This document shows, one piece after another, positions 35,940-44,473 of a DNA stretch of 64,000 nucleotides. A program made the position numbers and the translations under genes. The stretch covers positions 124,001-188,000 of the forward strand of contig JAGRES010000003.1 of assembly GCA_020446425.1 (NCBI GenBank). Reading direction: 5' to 3'. Numbering within the stretch: position 1 is the first letter of the stretch; every line of letters begins with the position of its first letter. Below the pieces are notes generated by a model, which did not search any database, was not told the DNA's origin, and was given only the letters and a program-made list of their open reading frames with translations. Source of the DNA: Sphingobium sp. (GTDB lineage Bacteria; Pseudomonadota; Alphaproteobacteria; Sphingomonadales; Sphingomonadaceae).

Positions 35940-36671
35940 TCACCCCGGGTGCTGGTACTGGGTGTCGCGCTGCTTTTCACCATGGTCGTCGTGCCATTGC
36001 TCATCTGTTGCCCGAAGCGCATCGCCCTCGTTCCGGCGCCCCTTTCGCCACTCCCGGCCACTGCCCATACCCGCGGCAAAAGCGATGCGCAAGGCGTCCG
36101 CAAAGTTCGTCACTTCCAGCTTCGCCATAAGGTTAGCGCGATGAACCTCGACAGTGCGGGAACTGATGCCCAGATCGAAGGCAATGGTCTTGTTGGGGAA
36201 GCCATATGCCAGACCTTCCAGTACTTCGCGTTCACGCGGCGTCAGGGCCGCAATCTGCACTTGCGCCGCGTCCATCTGGTCTCGGCGCGCTTCGGCATCC
36301 GCCAACTGGGCGAATGCGCGGTCGATCGCATTCAGAAGTTTCTGCCGGTCGAACGGCTTTTCAAGAAAATCGACCGCTCCTGCCTTCATCGCCCTGACCG
36401 CGAGCGACACATCGCCATGTCCCGTCAACATGATGACCGGCAGGCCGATACCATGCCCATTCATCTTTTCCTGGAGTTCGATGCCGTCCATATCCGGCAT
36501 GCGTATATCGAGCAGCACGCAGGCGGGCTCCGATCTGTCGACATCCTTGAGAAAGGCGGAACCTGACGCCCAGCACTGGGCGCGATAATGTGATGTCTTC
36601 AACAGAAAACTCAGTGATTTACGCACCGACTCCTCGTCATCGACAACATGAACCAGCGGCAAGTCATCCAT
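35940..36671 (-). CDS. fixJ: Response regulator FixJ
   Basis: A 243-residue response regulator. The receiver domain (1-120) begins LVHVVDDEESVRKSLSFLL and has the phosphoacceptor D55 in VLLDIRMPDMDG, with MLTGHGD and FLEKPFD further on. The LuxR-type DNA-binding domain (about 145-205) reads LTPREREVLEGLAYGFPNKTIAFDLGISSRTVEVHRANLM. Unlike standard FixJ (about 205 residues) it has a charged tail of nearly 40 residues. The start at 36671 has AAGGAGG before it and overlaps the FixL stop by eight bases. It should be phosphorylated by the neighbouring heme kinase under low oxygen. Confidence 0.9.
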   Translation of the reverse strand: MDDLPLVHVVDDEESVRKSLSFLLKTSHYRAQCWASGSAFLKDVDRSEPACVLLDIRMPDMDGIELQEKMNGHGIGLPVIMLTGHGDVSLAVRAMKAGAVDFLEKPFDRQKLLNAIDRAFAQLADAEARRDQMDAAQVQIAALTPREREVLEGLAYGFPNKTIAFDLGISSRTVEVHRANLMAKLEVTNFADALRIAFAAGMGSGREWRKGRRNEGDALRATDEQWHDDHGEKQRDTQYQHPG

Positions 36672-38547
36672 GAGATTCCTCCTTTTCGATGCACGGAAGG
36701 GTGAAATGAAAGGCAGTACCACCACCCGGCCGGGGTTCCGCCCAAATGCGTCCGCCATGCGCTTCCACAATCGTGCGGCAGATGGACAGTCCAAGGCCCA
36801 TCCCCTGAGATTTGGTGCTGACGAAGGCATCGAACAGCAAGGGCGCAATATTCGGATCAATGCCTGGGCCATTGTCGCTCACCGAAAACCGCATCATGTC
36901 ATCGTCGCGTTGTACAGAAAGGTCGATGCGCCTTTCGCCTTCGTCGGGCATTGCCTCAACAGAATTACGAATAAGGTTCAGAAGCACCTGTTGAACCTGG
37001 ACCGGATCGACAAGAACATGGCCAGCGGGTTCGGCAAGATCGACCGTGAAATTCACGCCTTTGACCCTTGCGCCGACAGTGCCCAGCGTGCAGGCATCCC
37101 GAACCAGATTCTCGACCGGTTCGATCTTCCTCTCCATATCACCGCGTGCAACAAACTCGCGCAAACGCTGCACAATCGCGCCAGCCCGCAGTGCTTCCCT
37201 GCCCGCCTCCTCCAGCGCTTCGCGCACCAGTTCGTCACTGTTTCTCTGGGAATCGGCCAGCACCGCCGCCGATGTCTGGACATAGTTGGCGATAGCGGTC
37301 AGCGGCTGGTTGAGTTCGTGCGCCAGTGTGGACGCCATGGTGCCGACGGCGCTGACTCGGGAAATATGGATGAGTTCAGCCTGCAACTGCTGAAGCTGCT
37401 CTTCGGCGGCCTCGCGCTCGGTCAGATCCCGCAGGAAACCCGTGAACAGACGCTTACCTCCGCCATTGGCCTCACCCACCGTCAGTTCATGCGGAAAAGT
37501 GGAGCCATCCTTGCGCAGCCCGATCACCCGCCGCGCCATACCGATGACCCGCTTTTCATGACTAGAGCAATACCGCTTGATATAGGCGTCATGCTCTTCC
37601 CGATCCGGTGAGCACATCAAAAGCGACACATTCTGGCCCACGACTTCGTCTTCTTCATATCCGAAGAGTTTCTCAGCGGCGGCACTGAACGACTGAATGA
37701 TGCCATGCTCGTCGATCACGATCATGGCGTCAGGAACGGTGGACAGGATCGAACGCATCAGCATTTCGCGCGCCTCGATCTCTCTGGAATGAGTCTGCTC
37801 CTCGGTTATATCGCGCACCACTTTACCGAAGCCAAGCAAGCGCCCCCGATCATCGTCAATGCGGCTCAAAACGGCTTCCGCGAGGAACCGGCTGCCATCC
37901 TTGCGCACCCGCCAGCCCCGCCTGGTGCTCTGGCCCCGTTTCCGGGCCTCCCCCAGTTCCTGGACGGGCTCACCGCTTGTCACATCCTCGTTGGAGAAGA
38001 ACAGCGAATGATATTGGCCTATCACCTCTTTTTCCGTCCATCCGAACAGGCGCTCCGCTCCGGCGTTCCAGATGACGACTTTGCCCTCCCGGTCGAGCAG
38101 ACAGATTGCATGCTGCACGGCGCTGTCGATGAGCAGGTCCAGTTCACGCGCCAGGGTGAATTCCCTGCTGGTGGCCGCACGCACGGCCCTGTCGCGCTTG
38201 CTCACCAACCCGGTCAGATAAATGAGGGTGGCCGACGCTATCAGGAAGAGAGCAAGGCCGTTCCAGTCCGTTGTCGAAAACCGGTTGTCCCAGGGAAAAT
38301 AGAAACTCAGTACCGCCGACAGCAAGGCAACCAGGACGCCCACCCGCCATCCGGCGAAATAGGCGCCGAAAAACACCGCGAGAAGGAAAGGAATATAGGG
38401 CGACCCGTCATCCAGGACGTCATTGAATATGACACGCAGCACATAGGCCGCTGCCACGGCTAACACAGCCAGCACTATGCCCGTCCACCAGCCTCTCTCA
38501 CCGTTGAGAGGGCTGATGAGATTGCGCAGCCTCATGGCAACCTTCAT
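36664..38547 (-). CDS. fixL: Oxygen-sensing histidine kinase FixL
   Basis: A 627-residue kinase. The N-terminus holds about four membrane segments (residues 20-115), a first PAS domain (140-250) and a second PAS domain (265-378) that matches FixL heme PAS closely: the heme-binding H319 stands in DREEHDAYIKRY, and the arginine of IGMARRVIGLRKDG fits the ligand-sensing arginine. The kinase domain has H410 in TLAHELNQPL, then NLIRNSVEAM, SDNGPGID and GMGLGLSI. Oxygen bound to heme turns the kinase off. GGAAGG precedes the start. It is coupled to fixJ, and the phasin, stress and BLUF genes around it are likely targets. Confidence 0.92.
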   Translation of the reverse strand: MKVAMRLRNLISPLNGERGWWTGIVLAVLAVAAAYVLRVIFNDVLDDGSPYIPFLLAVFFGAYFAGWRVGVLVALLSAVLSFYFPWDNRFSTTDWNGLALFLIASATLIYLTGLVSKRDRAVRAATSREFTLARELDLLIDSAVQHAICLLDREGKVVIWNAGAERLFGWTEKEVIGQYHSLFFSNEDVTSGEPVQELGEARKRGQSTRRGWRVRKDGSRFLAEAVLSRIDDDRGRLLGFGKVVRDITEEQTHSREIEAREMLMRSILSTVPDAMIVIDEHGIIQSFSAAAEKLFGYEEDEVVGQNVSLLMCSPDREEHDAYIKRYCSSHEKRVIGMARRVIGLRKDGSTFPHELTVGEANGGGKRLFTGFLRDLTEREAAEEQLQQLQAELIHISRVSAVGTMASTLAHELNQPLTAIANYVQTSAAVLADSQRNSDELVREALEEAGREALRAGAIVQRLREFVARGDMERKIEPVENLVRDACTLGTVGARVKGVNFTVDLAEPAGHVLVDPVQVQQVLLNLIRNSVEAMPDEGERRIDLSVQRDDDMMRFSVSDNGPGIDPNIAPLLFDAFVSTKSQGMGLGLSICRTIVEAHGGRIWAEPRPGGGTAFHFTLPCIEKEESHG

Positions 38548-38734
38548 GGCGCCTTCCAGATCACAAACGGCGCGCGCCGCCGAACATCATCGCGCCCTCC
38601 CAAAATGCGACAAGCAAGCTCTTGGTTCCAGAAGATATATAACCGATTTTTCGAATGAAGTCAGCGGACTGGATCGGCACTCCCCCACATCTGCCGATCC
38701 GTCATACAAGTGGTACAGCCGTGCCAGCCTGTAG

Positions 38735-39100
38735 TCAGGCCGCCATCTTTGGCGTGTCGGTCTGGATGTCCTTGATCTGCTCGACCATTTCAGCCGCCGA
38801 GCGAGAGCCAACGTCTACGCACTTGCGTGCTTCGTCGGCGTAATCCTGCGACGCGCCCTGCACGAATTTCGACCACAGGCCGGGTACTTTCGACGCATCG
38901 TCCACTTTCCCGAGGCGCTCGATAAACTCCAGATCGCGCTCGCAGCGGTGTGACAGAAACTCGAAAATTTCCTTCTGCTGTTTCAATATCATCGAAGCAG
39001 CCGTTGCCTGCATGCGCGGGACAGCCATGAACAACCCGCCCAACGGGCCGAAAGCGTCTGCGCCGGAGGCTACCGATTCCGCCTTGCTTTTCTGCGGCAT
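38735..39100 (-). CDS. Phasin family protein
   Basis: A 121-residue, mostly helical protein with the phasin pattern: FMAVPRMQATAASMILKQQKEIFEFLSHRCERDLEFIERLG and LWSKFVQGASQDYADEARKCVDVG. Phasins coat polyhydroxyalkanoate granules; no synthase gene is in this window. GGAG lies before the start. A CGTAGAATTGC element is found on the minus strand at 39167-39177. Its position next to fixL suggests induction at low oxygen, when storage polymer is made. Confidence 0.78.
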   Translation of the reverse strand: MPQKSKAESVASGADAFGPLGGLFMAVPRMQATAASMILKQQKEIFEFLSHRCERDLEFIERLGKVDDASKVPGLWSKFVQGASQDYADEARKCVDVGSRSAAEMVEQIKDIQTDTPKMAA

Positions 39101-39265
39101 GATGATTCTCCTGCAATGTCCGATTGTTCGGACCCTTGTGTTGAACCCGTTGGCGCAGGGATATCCGCAATTCTACGGATGAGGCATGAGAACGCACCGT
39201 CAGCCGGAGCGGACAGATCGCCGCCACGGCGCGAGCCGCGACCGAAGGAAAGCACAGAGAAGCGG

Positions 39266-40027
39266 CTATTCCGCGACCCGGAACTCGACCAGCCCGAGCC
39301 CCTGCACAGAGAGGCGAACATGGTTGCCTACCGCCAGCGCTTCGGCAGCAGTGGCGCCGCCCGCCATGATGACATCGCCCGCGCGCAAGGGTTCACCCGC
39401 GGCACTGGCCAGACGTGCGGCAGCGACCAGCGAACGCAGCGGATTGCCCAATATCGCCGCGCTCGAACCGATCTGCCGCGGGGCTCCGTCAATTTCCATC
39501 AGCATGCCGAGGTTGGAAATATCCTGCCTCGGATCATTCCAGGGCCCGATGACAAAACCGGATGACGAACTGTTGTCGGCGACCACATCGGTCCACGAGA
39601 ATTTGAAATTCTCATAGCGGCTGTCGATAATCTCCAGCGCCGGCGCCACACCGTCCAGCGCAGCGGCAGCAGCCATCATCGTCACCGGACCGGGCAGATC
39701 ATCTTTCAGCAGGAAGGCGATTTCCGGCTCAACGCGCGGGTGCACATATCTGGCGAAACTGATGCTGTCGCCATCCTCGACCATCATGCCATCGGTCAGG
39801 CGGCCCCAGATCATTTCATCGACGCCCATCTGCGCCATCTTCGCGCGGCTGGTAAAGCCCATCTTGATGCCCACGCGCCTTTCGCCACGGGAATAACGCC
39901 GGGCCATTGATGCCGCCTGCACGGCATAGGCGTCATCGACGCTCAACGGCTCCGAAAGCTGCGGCGTGGCCGAGGCATTAAGCTGTGCGCTATCCAGCCG
40001 TTCGGCAATTGCGGCAATATCCACCAT
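39266..40027 (-). CDS. dmpH: 2-oxo-3-hexenedioate (4-oxalocrotonate) decarboxylase
   Basis: A 253-residue enzyme of the DmpH/NahK type, in the hydratase/decarboxylase family. Key parts are RRVGIKMGFTSRAKMAQMGVDEMIWGRLTDGM near residue 50, VHPRVEPEIAFLL near 100 with the metal-binding glutamates, ALEIIDSRYENFKFSW and GPWNDPRQDISNLGM. It removes CO2 from 4-oxalocrotonate to give 2-hydroxypenta-2,4-dienoate. The start at 40027 follows a strong AGGGAGG; the longer frame to 40228 runs into the hydratase gene. It ends the long catabolic operon and lies 11 bases after the hydratase, with which it forms a complex in this family. Confidence 0.93.
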   Translation of the reverse strand: MVDIAAIAERLDSAQLNASATPQLSEPLSVDDAYAVQAASMARRYSRGERRVGIKMGFTSRAKMAQMGVDEMIWGRLTDGMMVEDGDSISFARYVHPRVEPEIAFLLKDDLPGPVTMMAAAAALDGVAPALEIIDSRYENFKFSWTDVVADNSSSSGFVIGPWNDPRQDISNLGMLMEIDGAPRQIGSSAAILGNPLRSLVAAARLASAAGEPLRAGDVIMAGGATAAEALAVGNHVRLSVQGLGLVEFRVAE

Positions 40028-40038
40028 ATTTTCCTCCC

Positions 40039-40836
40039 TTATTCGCCGAACGCCACGCGCACCGCGCCCAGCCCCTCGATACGCGCTTCGACATAATCGC
40101 CGCCCGAAACAGCCGCCATCGGTCCCAGCGCGCCGGAGAGAACCACATCTCCCTCGCCCAGCGGTGCCCCGTTGTCGGCCATAGTTTTGGCAAGCCAGCC
40201 AAGCGCATGCAGCGGATGACCAAGGCACGCCGCGCCTGCGCCGAAAGAAACCGGGTCGCCATTCACTTCAAGCACCATTCCGCACAAACGCAAATCGAGC
40301 TCTTCCAGCTTATGCGGCGTGGTGCCCAGCACGAACAGTCCGGACGAAGCGTTGTCCGCAATGGTATCGACAATGCCAATGTCCCAGTTTGCCACACGGC
40401 TGTCGACAATTTCTATCGCGGGCAGCGCATAAGCCACGGAGTTCAACAGCTCAGCCGTCGTCAATCGGGCAATGTCCGGCCTACGCGCCATAACGAACGC
40501 CACCTCGGCCTCCACCTTGGGTTGCAGCAAAGCCCCGATGGAGGCGATATCGCCATCCTTGATCTCCATGTCCGTGAACAGCGTCCCGAAGTCAGGCTGG
40601 TCGACACCGAGCTGTTTTTGTACCGCCTTGGCTGTCAAACCGATTTTGGCGCCCGCGCGCACCCGGCCCTGCCGCATCCAATATTCGGTATTGAACGCCT
40701 GTATCGCATAGGCATCAGCGATCGTTGCGGTCGTCTGTCTCTCCCGGATGGGGCTGACGGTCTGCCCCCCATAGGCTTCACGCAGCCGAGCCGCCTCACC
40801 CTCGATATCTTCCTTGCTCAGCACGGCCTTGGTCAC
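40039..40836 (-). CDS. dmpE: 2-keto-4-pentenoate hydratase
   Basis: A 265-residue hydratase, paralogous to the one at 17958-18758. It has [29 protein letters not shown] near residue 60, KVEAEVAFVMARRP near 103, IEIVDSRVANWDIG and [15 protein letters not shown]. It converts 2-hydroxypenta-2,4-dienoate to 4-hydroxy-2-oxovalerate. The start is placed at a GTG (40836) which overlaps the preceding stop in a GTGA and has GGAGG seven bases before it; an ATG at 40851 lies within that ribosome site. The next step's aldolase is encoded at the other locus. Confidence 0.92.
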   Translation of the reverse strand: MTKAVLSKEDIEGEAARLREAYGGQTVSPIRERQTTATIADAYAIQAFNTEYWMRQGRVRAGAKIGLTAKAVQKQLGVDQPDFGTLFTDMEIKDGDIASIGALLQPKVEAEVAFVMARRPDIARLTTAELLNSVAYALPAIEIVDSRVANWDIGIVDTIADNASSGLFVLGTTPHKLEELDLRLCGMVLEVNGDPVSFGAGAACLGHPLHALGWLAKTMADNGAPLGEGDVVLSGALGPMAAVSGGDYVEARIEGLGAVRVAFGE

Positions 40837-41510
40837 GCCTGCCCCTCCCATTCTTCATCTTCAAAGCATAGATATTGCCACATGCGCTCGAACAGCATGC
40901 CCGCTTTCACGGCACGCTGTCTGACTTCCTCTACGGTATATTCACGTGGTGCTCCATCGGTCGCCCGCACAGCCAGTTCAAGCCGCGCCGCGTCCTCCAG
41001 AAAATATGTCAGGCCAGCGGCCTCCTCCAACGTCTCGCCCGCCACAACGCATCCATTACCGGACAGAATGATGGCCGCATTATCGCCCATCATCGCCGCG
41101 ACCCTGACCGCCTGTTCATCGTCCCGCACCAGAGCCACGCCGGGCCAAAGCGGCGGTTTTGGCGCGAAATAGGTGCCCAGCCCGTGCAAGGCGCGCGGTG
41201 TTTCACCCATGGCAGAGAGCGCCATGATCGCTGGCGGCTGGACCCGCACCACACCGCCAATTTCTGGCCGGTTGCGATAGACTTCGCGATGAATGCGCAC
41301 CTCCGGCAACGCACCCGCGGGCAGGTCGCCATCCAGAGGCACGATAACGCCAGCCTCCTGCGCCGATACGGTGCCGAGCGGCTGAGCCGGGCTCACCAGA
41401 AAACGCGCTCCATCAAGGCGCGTGCTGACATGCCCATAAGCATGGGCGAGCCCGTGGCGGTGCATGGCGCGCGCCGCGAGCCGGAGTATTTGCGCGGGAT
41501 TGGGCTGCAC
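40833..41510 (-). CDS. Class II aldolase/adducin-family protein lacking zinc histidines
   Basis: A 225-residue protein of the class II aldolase/adducin fold, with MHRHGLAHAYGHVSTRLDGARFLV near residue 17, LPEVRIHREVYRNRPEIGGVV near 68 and IILSGNGCVVAGETLEEAAGLTYFLEDAA near 150. The usual zinc-binding H-x-H after the VV strand reads R-V-Q, and the later L-x-x-H-G histidine reads S-G-N-G, so all three zinc histidines seem replaced while the acidic residue in E-x3-H stays. It is therefore unlikely to work as a standard metal-dependent aldolase. The start is a GTG. It sits between VOC and hydratase genes in the operon. Confidence 0.78.
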   Translation of the reverse strand: MQPNPAQILRLAARAMHRHGLAHAYGHVSTRLDGARFLVSPAQPLGTVSAQEAGVIVPLDGDLPAGALPEVRIHREVYRNRPEIGGVVRVQPPAIMALSAMGETPRALHGLGTYFAPKPPLWPGVALVRDDEQAVRVAAMMGDNAAIILSGNGCVVAGETLEEAAGLTYFLEDAARLELAVRATDGAPREYTVEEVRQRAVKAGMLFERMWQYLCFEDEEWEGQA

Positions 41511-41521
41511 TTGTGCGAACC

Positions 41522-42049
41522 TTAACCCTTATCGCCGGACGTCTCCGGACGCTCGAAATCGCGCGCCATATGGCCCTTGCCTTCCTGGTCGCCACGCTCG
41601 AAGCCCCAGGCATAACCGCCCTTGGGGTTGGACAGGATTTCCCATGCGTTACCGTCCAAGTCCCAGAAATAGAAACAATAGGTGCCATGCTGCACAATGG
41701 GCCGGGTGATCTTCTTGATGCCCCATTTCTCGGCATCACGTTTCACGATCTTGTAGGCCTCATCGACATCGGCGTCGGTTTCGACATCAAGGCCGTTATG
41801 ATACAGAAAATCCATATCGGCCTTTTTGTTGGTCGGACTCTTGACGACGACAATTACCTGATTGCCGCCCATGCGCGCCCAGAAGGACACGTCGGCCATC
41901 TGAACCGTCTCGAACCCCAGAAATTCCTCGAAAAACTTACGGGTCTTCTGGATATCGAGACATTCCAGCGTGGCATGCGAATAAAACTGGGTCTTGAGCG
42001 GGTTAGCGCGCTGAAAGCCTGCAGATTGTGCGTCGGGTGCTGTCGCCAT
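41522..42049 (-). CDS. VOC family protein (glyoxalase/dioxygenase superfamily)
   Basis: A 175-residue protein with one VOC module. Possible metal ligands are the His of YSHATLECLDI near residue 25, the His of FLYHNGLDV near 84 and the Glu of FYFWDLDGNAWEIL near 135, a 2-His-1-Glu arrangement. Single-module VOC proteins include glyoxalases and some ring-cleaving dioxygenases; standard catechol 2,3-dioxygenases are about twice as long. It lies 14 bases after the semialdehyde dehydrogenase and 11 before the aldolase-like gene. It may process a ring-cleavage product or be a second cleavage enzyme. Confidence 0.78.
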   Translation of the reverse strand: MATAPDAQSAGFQRANPLKTQFYSHATLECLDIQKTRKFFEEFLGFETVQMADVSFWARMGGNQVIVVVKSPTNKKADMDFLYHNGLDVETDADVDEAYKIVKRDAEKWGIKKITRPIVQHGTYCFYFWDLDGNAWEILSNPKGGYAWGFERGDQEGKGHMARDFERPETSGDKG

Positions 42050-42063
42050 GATTTCTCTCCTGC

Positions 42064-43569
42064 CTATAGCTTAATGCAGATATTGGTGGGTTCCGAATAG
42101 AAATTTATCGAATGCACGCCGCCTTCGCGGCCGATGCCGGACATTTTGACGCCGCCAAACGCCGTCCGCAAATCGCGCAGGAACCAGCAGTTTACCCAGC
42201 TGATCCCCACCTCCATCGCCTGGCCGACACGATGCGCCCGAGAAAGGTTGGTCGTCCATATGGATGAAGCGAGCCCATAGTCGCTGTCGTTGGCCAAGCG
42301 GACGGCTTCCTCCTCGGTGTCGAAAGGAATGACCGCACAGCACGGACCGAAAATTTCCTCCCGGCAGATACGCGCATCCTGAGACAGGCCTGTCCAGATC
42401 GTGGGCTCGACAAAGAACCCGTTTGCGGCGGCTCCACTGAGTTGCGGCGTGCCGCCCCCGGTTACCACGGTCGCGCCTTCGGCCACCGCCAACGCATAAT
42501 AATCCAGTACCTTGCGGCGATGCTCGTCAGAAATCAGCGGTCCGAAATCCACGCCCTCATCGTTCGGCAAGCCGGGCTTCAACGCTTCGGCTTTTGCTTT
42601 CATGCCCGCGACGAACGCATCGAATACGGGTCGCTCCACATAGATGCGCTCCGGCGCGAGGCAGACCTGGCCTGTATTGAGGAACACCGCTCTCGACAGC
42701 CCGGCGACTGCCGCATCCATGTCCGCATCGGCGAAAACGATCGCCGAATTCTTCCCGCCCAACTCAAAAGACAGCGCCTTCACATAGGGCGCAGCGGTTT
42801 TCATGATGGCGGTACCGGTGCGCGTTTCGCCGGTGAAGGTGAGCGCGCGAACACCGGGATGCGCAACCAGCTTCTCACCCGCTGAGCCGGGCCCGAAGCC
42901 GTGGATCACGTTAAACGCCCCTGCCGGCATCCCAACCTCGTTCATCACTTCACCCAACAGCGTGGTGGTGGACGGCGTTTCCTCCGATGGTTTCACGATC
43001 ACGGCATTGCCGCAGGCCATGGCCGGTGCAACTTTCCATGTCATCAGCAGCAAGGGAAGGTTCCACGGCGAGATGACGCCGACCACGCCCAGCGGCTTAC
43101 GCACCGCATAGTTCAGCGCCTTGCCACCATCCGGCGTATCCATTTCAAATGTTTCGGTCGAAAGGCTGGCAATCACATCGGAAAATATGCGAAAATTGGC
43201 CGCGCCGCGCGGGATATCGAGATGATGGGCAAGGCTGTGCGGCTTACCGGTGTCGGCGATCTCGGCCTCAAGAAACTCATCGAACCGTTCCTCGATCCGG
43301 TCAGCAACACGCATCAGCAATGCGCGCCGCTTGGCAAGCGTCATATTGCCCCACTCACCTTCGACCGCAGCCCGGGCGGCCTTGACGGCTTGATCGACGA
43401 TATCGGCATCGGCCTCATGCGCTATGGCATGAACCTCGCCTGTTGCCGGATTAACAACATCGAACGGCTTGCCGCCCTCGACAAATTTTCCGCCCACGAA
43501 GTTCTGCAATTTTCTGACATGCGTATCCGCAGATGCCGTATCGAGCGGACGCGTATATGTGGTCGCCAT
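42064..43569 (-). CDS. dmpC: 2-hydroxymuconic semialdehyde dehydrogenase
   Basis: A 501-residue aldehyde dehydrogenase most like DmpC/XylG. Blocks include QNFVGGKFVEGGKPFDVVNPATGEV, VISPWNLPLLLMTWKVAPAMACGN, the catalytic Glu in SFELGGKN and the catalytic Cys in NTGQVCLAPERIYV, ending SINFYSEPTNICIKL. It oxidises 2-hydroxymuconic semialdehyde with NAD+ to 4-oxalocrotonate enol. The start at 43569 follows GGAG; a longer frame upstream covers the promoter. A 100-base gap separates it from gntR and holds a predicted operator, so the genes from here to dmpH may have their own promoter. Confidence 0.9.
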   Translation of the reverse strand: MATTYTRPLDTASADTHVRKLQNFVGGKFVEGGKPFDVVNPATGEVHAIAHEADADIVDQAVKAARAAVEGEWGNMTLAKRRALLMRVADRIEERFDEFLEAEIADTGKPHSLAHHLDIPRGAANFRIFSDVIASLSTETFEMDTPDGGKALNYAVRKPLGVVGVISPWNLPLLLMTWKVAPAMACGNAVIVKPSEETPSTTTLLGEVMNEVGMPAGAFNVIHGFGPGSAGEKLVAHPGVRALTFTGETRTGTAIMKTAAPYVKALSFELGGKNSAIVFADADMDAAVAGLSRAVFLNTGQVCLAPERIYVERPVFDAFVAGMKAKAEALKPGLPNDEGVDFGPLISDEHRRKVLDYYALAVAEGATVVTGGGTPQLSGAAANGFFVEPTIWTGLSQDARICREEIFGPCCAVIPFDTEEEAVRLANDSDYGLASSIWTTNLSRAHRVGQAMEVGISWVNCWFLRDLRTAFGGVKMSGIGREGGVHSINFYSEPTNICIKL

Positions 43570-43589
43570 GAACGAATCTCCAATCAAAA

Positions 43590-43607
43590 TAGGTTGTATA
43601 CGTCCTA
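43590..43607. promoter_or_regulatory. Predicted GntR operator before the semialdehyde dehydrogenase
   Basis: TAGGTTGTATACGTCCTA matches the palindrome TARGAYGTATACRTCYTA with one mismatch. It lies 20 bases before the start codon, between gntR and the dehydrogenase gene, and occurs again near the TonB receptor start and twice before the LigB-type gene. Confidence 0.65.
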
Positions 43608-43669
43608 AATAAAAAACGCAAGGTAATCTCTTATATTTTGCTGCCAGTGCAAAACTACTGCGGACGAAC

Positions 43670-44455
43670 CTAAACCGCTTTCGCGCCCTCGATTGCGAAA
43701 CGAAGAGCGGTACGCAACCTGACCGTGTCAAACTCTGGCGCGAGCGCCGCCAGCAGCTCCAGCGCAGTTCTCGCTAGGTGCCGCGCGGCCAGTTCCCCCG
43801 CCAGCGCAGCATTGCGGTCTGAAATTGCGGCAAAAAGCTCCCGGTGCTCCATCTCGCCACGCTGCCACCAGCCCGGCAAGTGCGCGCCCTTATATGCCGA
43901 TTGATAGCGTTCGCTTCGCATCTCCAGCTGGTCAAGTTCGTTCACGATCACCGTCCCGGCCCCGACAGCAATGGCGCGATGCAATTTACGGTGCAGCTGC
44001 TGCCACTCGTGAAAATCGCCATGCGCGCCCGGTCCCTCCAACGCATGAATGATGTTCTCAAGCTCCTGCAGCGTTTCATCGCTGATCTGGCTGGCGGTGA
44101 GCGCGACACCCATCGACTCCATAATGATGCGCTTTACATATAAAGCCTCGATGTCGACCGGATCAAAACCGACAACCCGGCTGCGATAATTGGGCTCGCC
44201 GACCAGCAGTCCGCTTTCCTGCAGCATCCGCATCGCTTCGCGAACTGGTGTCCTGCTTACGTGGAGCGCTTTGGCGATCGCCACCTGCGAAATGATGGTC
44301 CCAGGCTTGAGCTGACCGCTCAATATGTAGGACTGAAGGATATCATATACTTCTATCGCAGTACGGCGGCCTGCGCTGCGGTCGATTGGCTTGAGTATGT
44401 CTGCGAGCGATGACTTCATGCTATTGTCGTTAGGCGGGACGGAGAAACTGGTCAA
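43670..44455 (-). CDS. GntR-family transcriptional regulator (FadR/FCD type)
   Basis: A 261-residue regulator. The winged helix-turn-helix (about residues 30-100) reads YDILQSYILSGQLKPGTIISQVAIAKALHVSRTPVREAMRMLQESGLL, and the C-terminal FCD domain includes LYVKRIIMESMGVALTA and FHEWQQLHRKLHRAIAVG with possible metal-binding His. The start is a TTG at 44455 because GGAGG lies seven bases before it; the next ATG (44419) has no ribosome site. It sits inside the catabolic operon and is the best candidate for binding the TARGAYGTATACRTCYTA palindromes; the effector would be a pathway intermediate. Confidence 0.87.
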   Translation of the reverse strand: MTSFSVPPNDNSMKSSLADILKPIDRSAGRRTAIEVYDILQSYILSGQLKPGTIISQVAIAKALHVSRTPVREAMRMLQESGLLVGEPNYRSRVVGFDPVDIEALYVKRIIMESMGVALTASQISDETLQELENIIHALEGPGAHGDFHEWQQLHRKLHRAIAVGAGTVIVNELDQLEMRSERYQSAYKGAHLPGWWQRGEMEHRELFAAISDRNAALAGELAARHLARTALELLAALAPEFDTVRLRTALRFAIEGAKAV

Positions 44456-44473
44456 TGTCCCGCCTCCTCTTTA

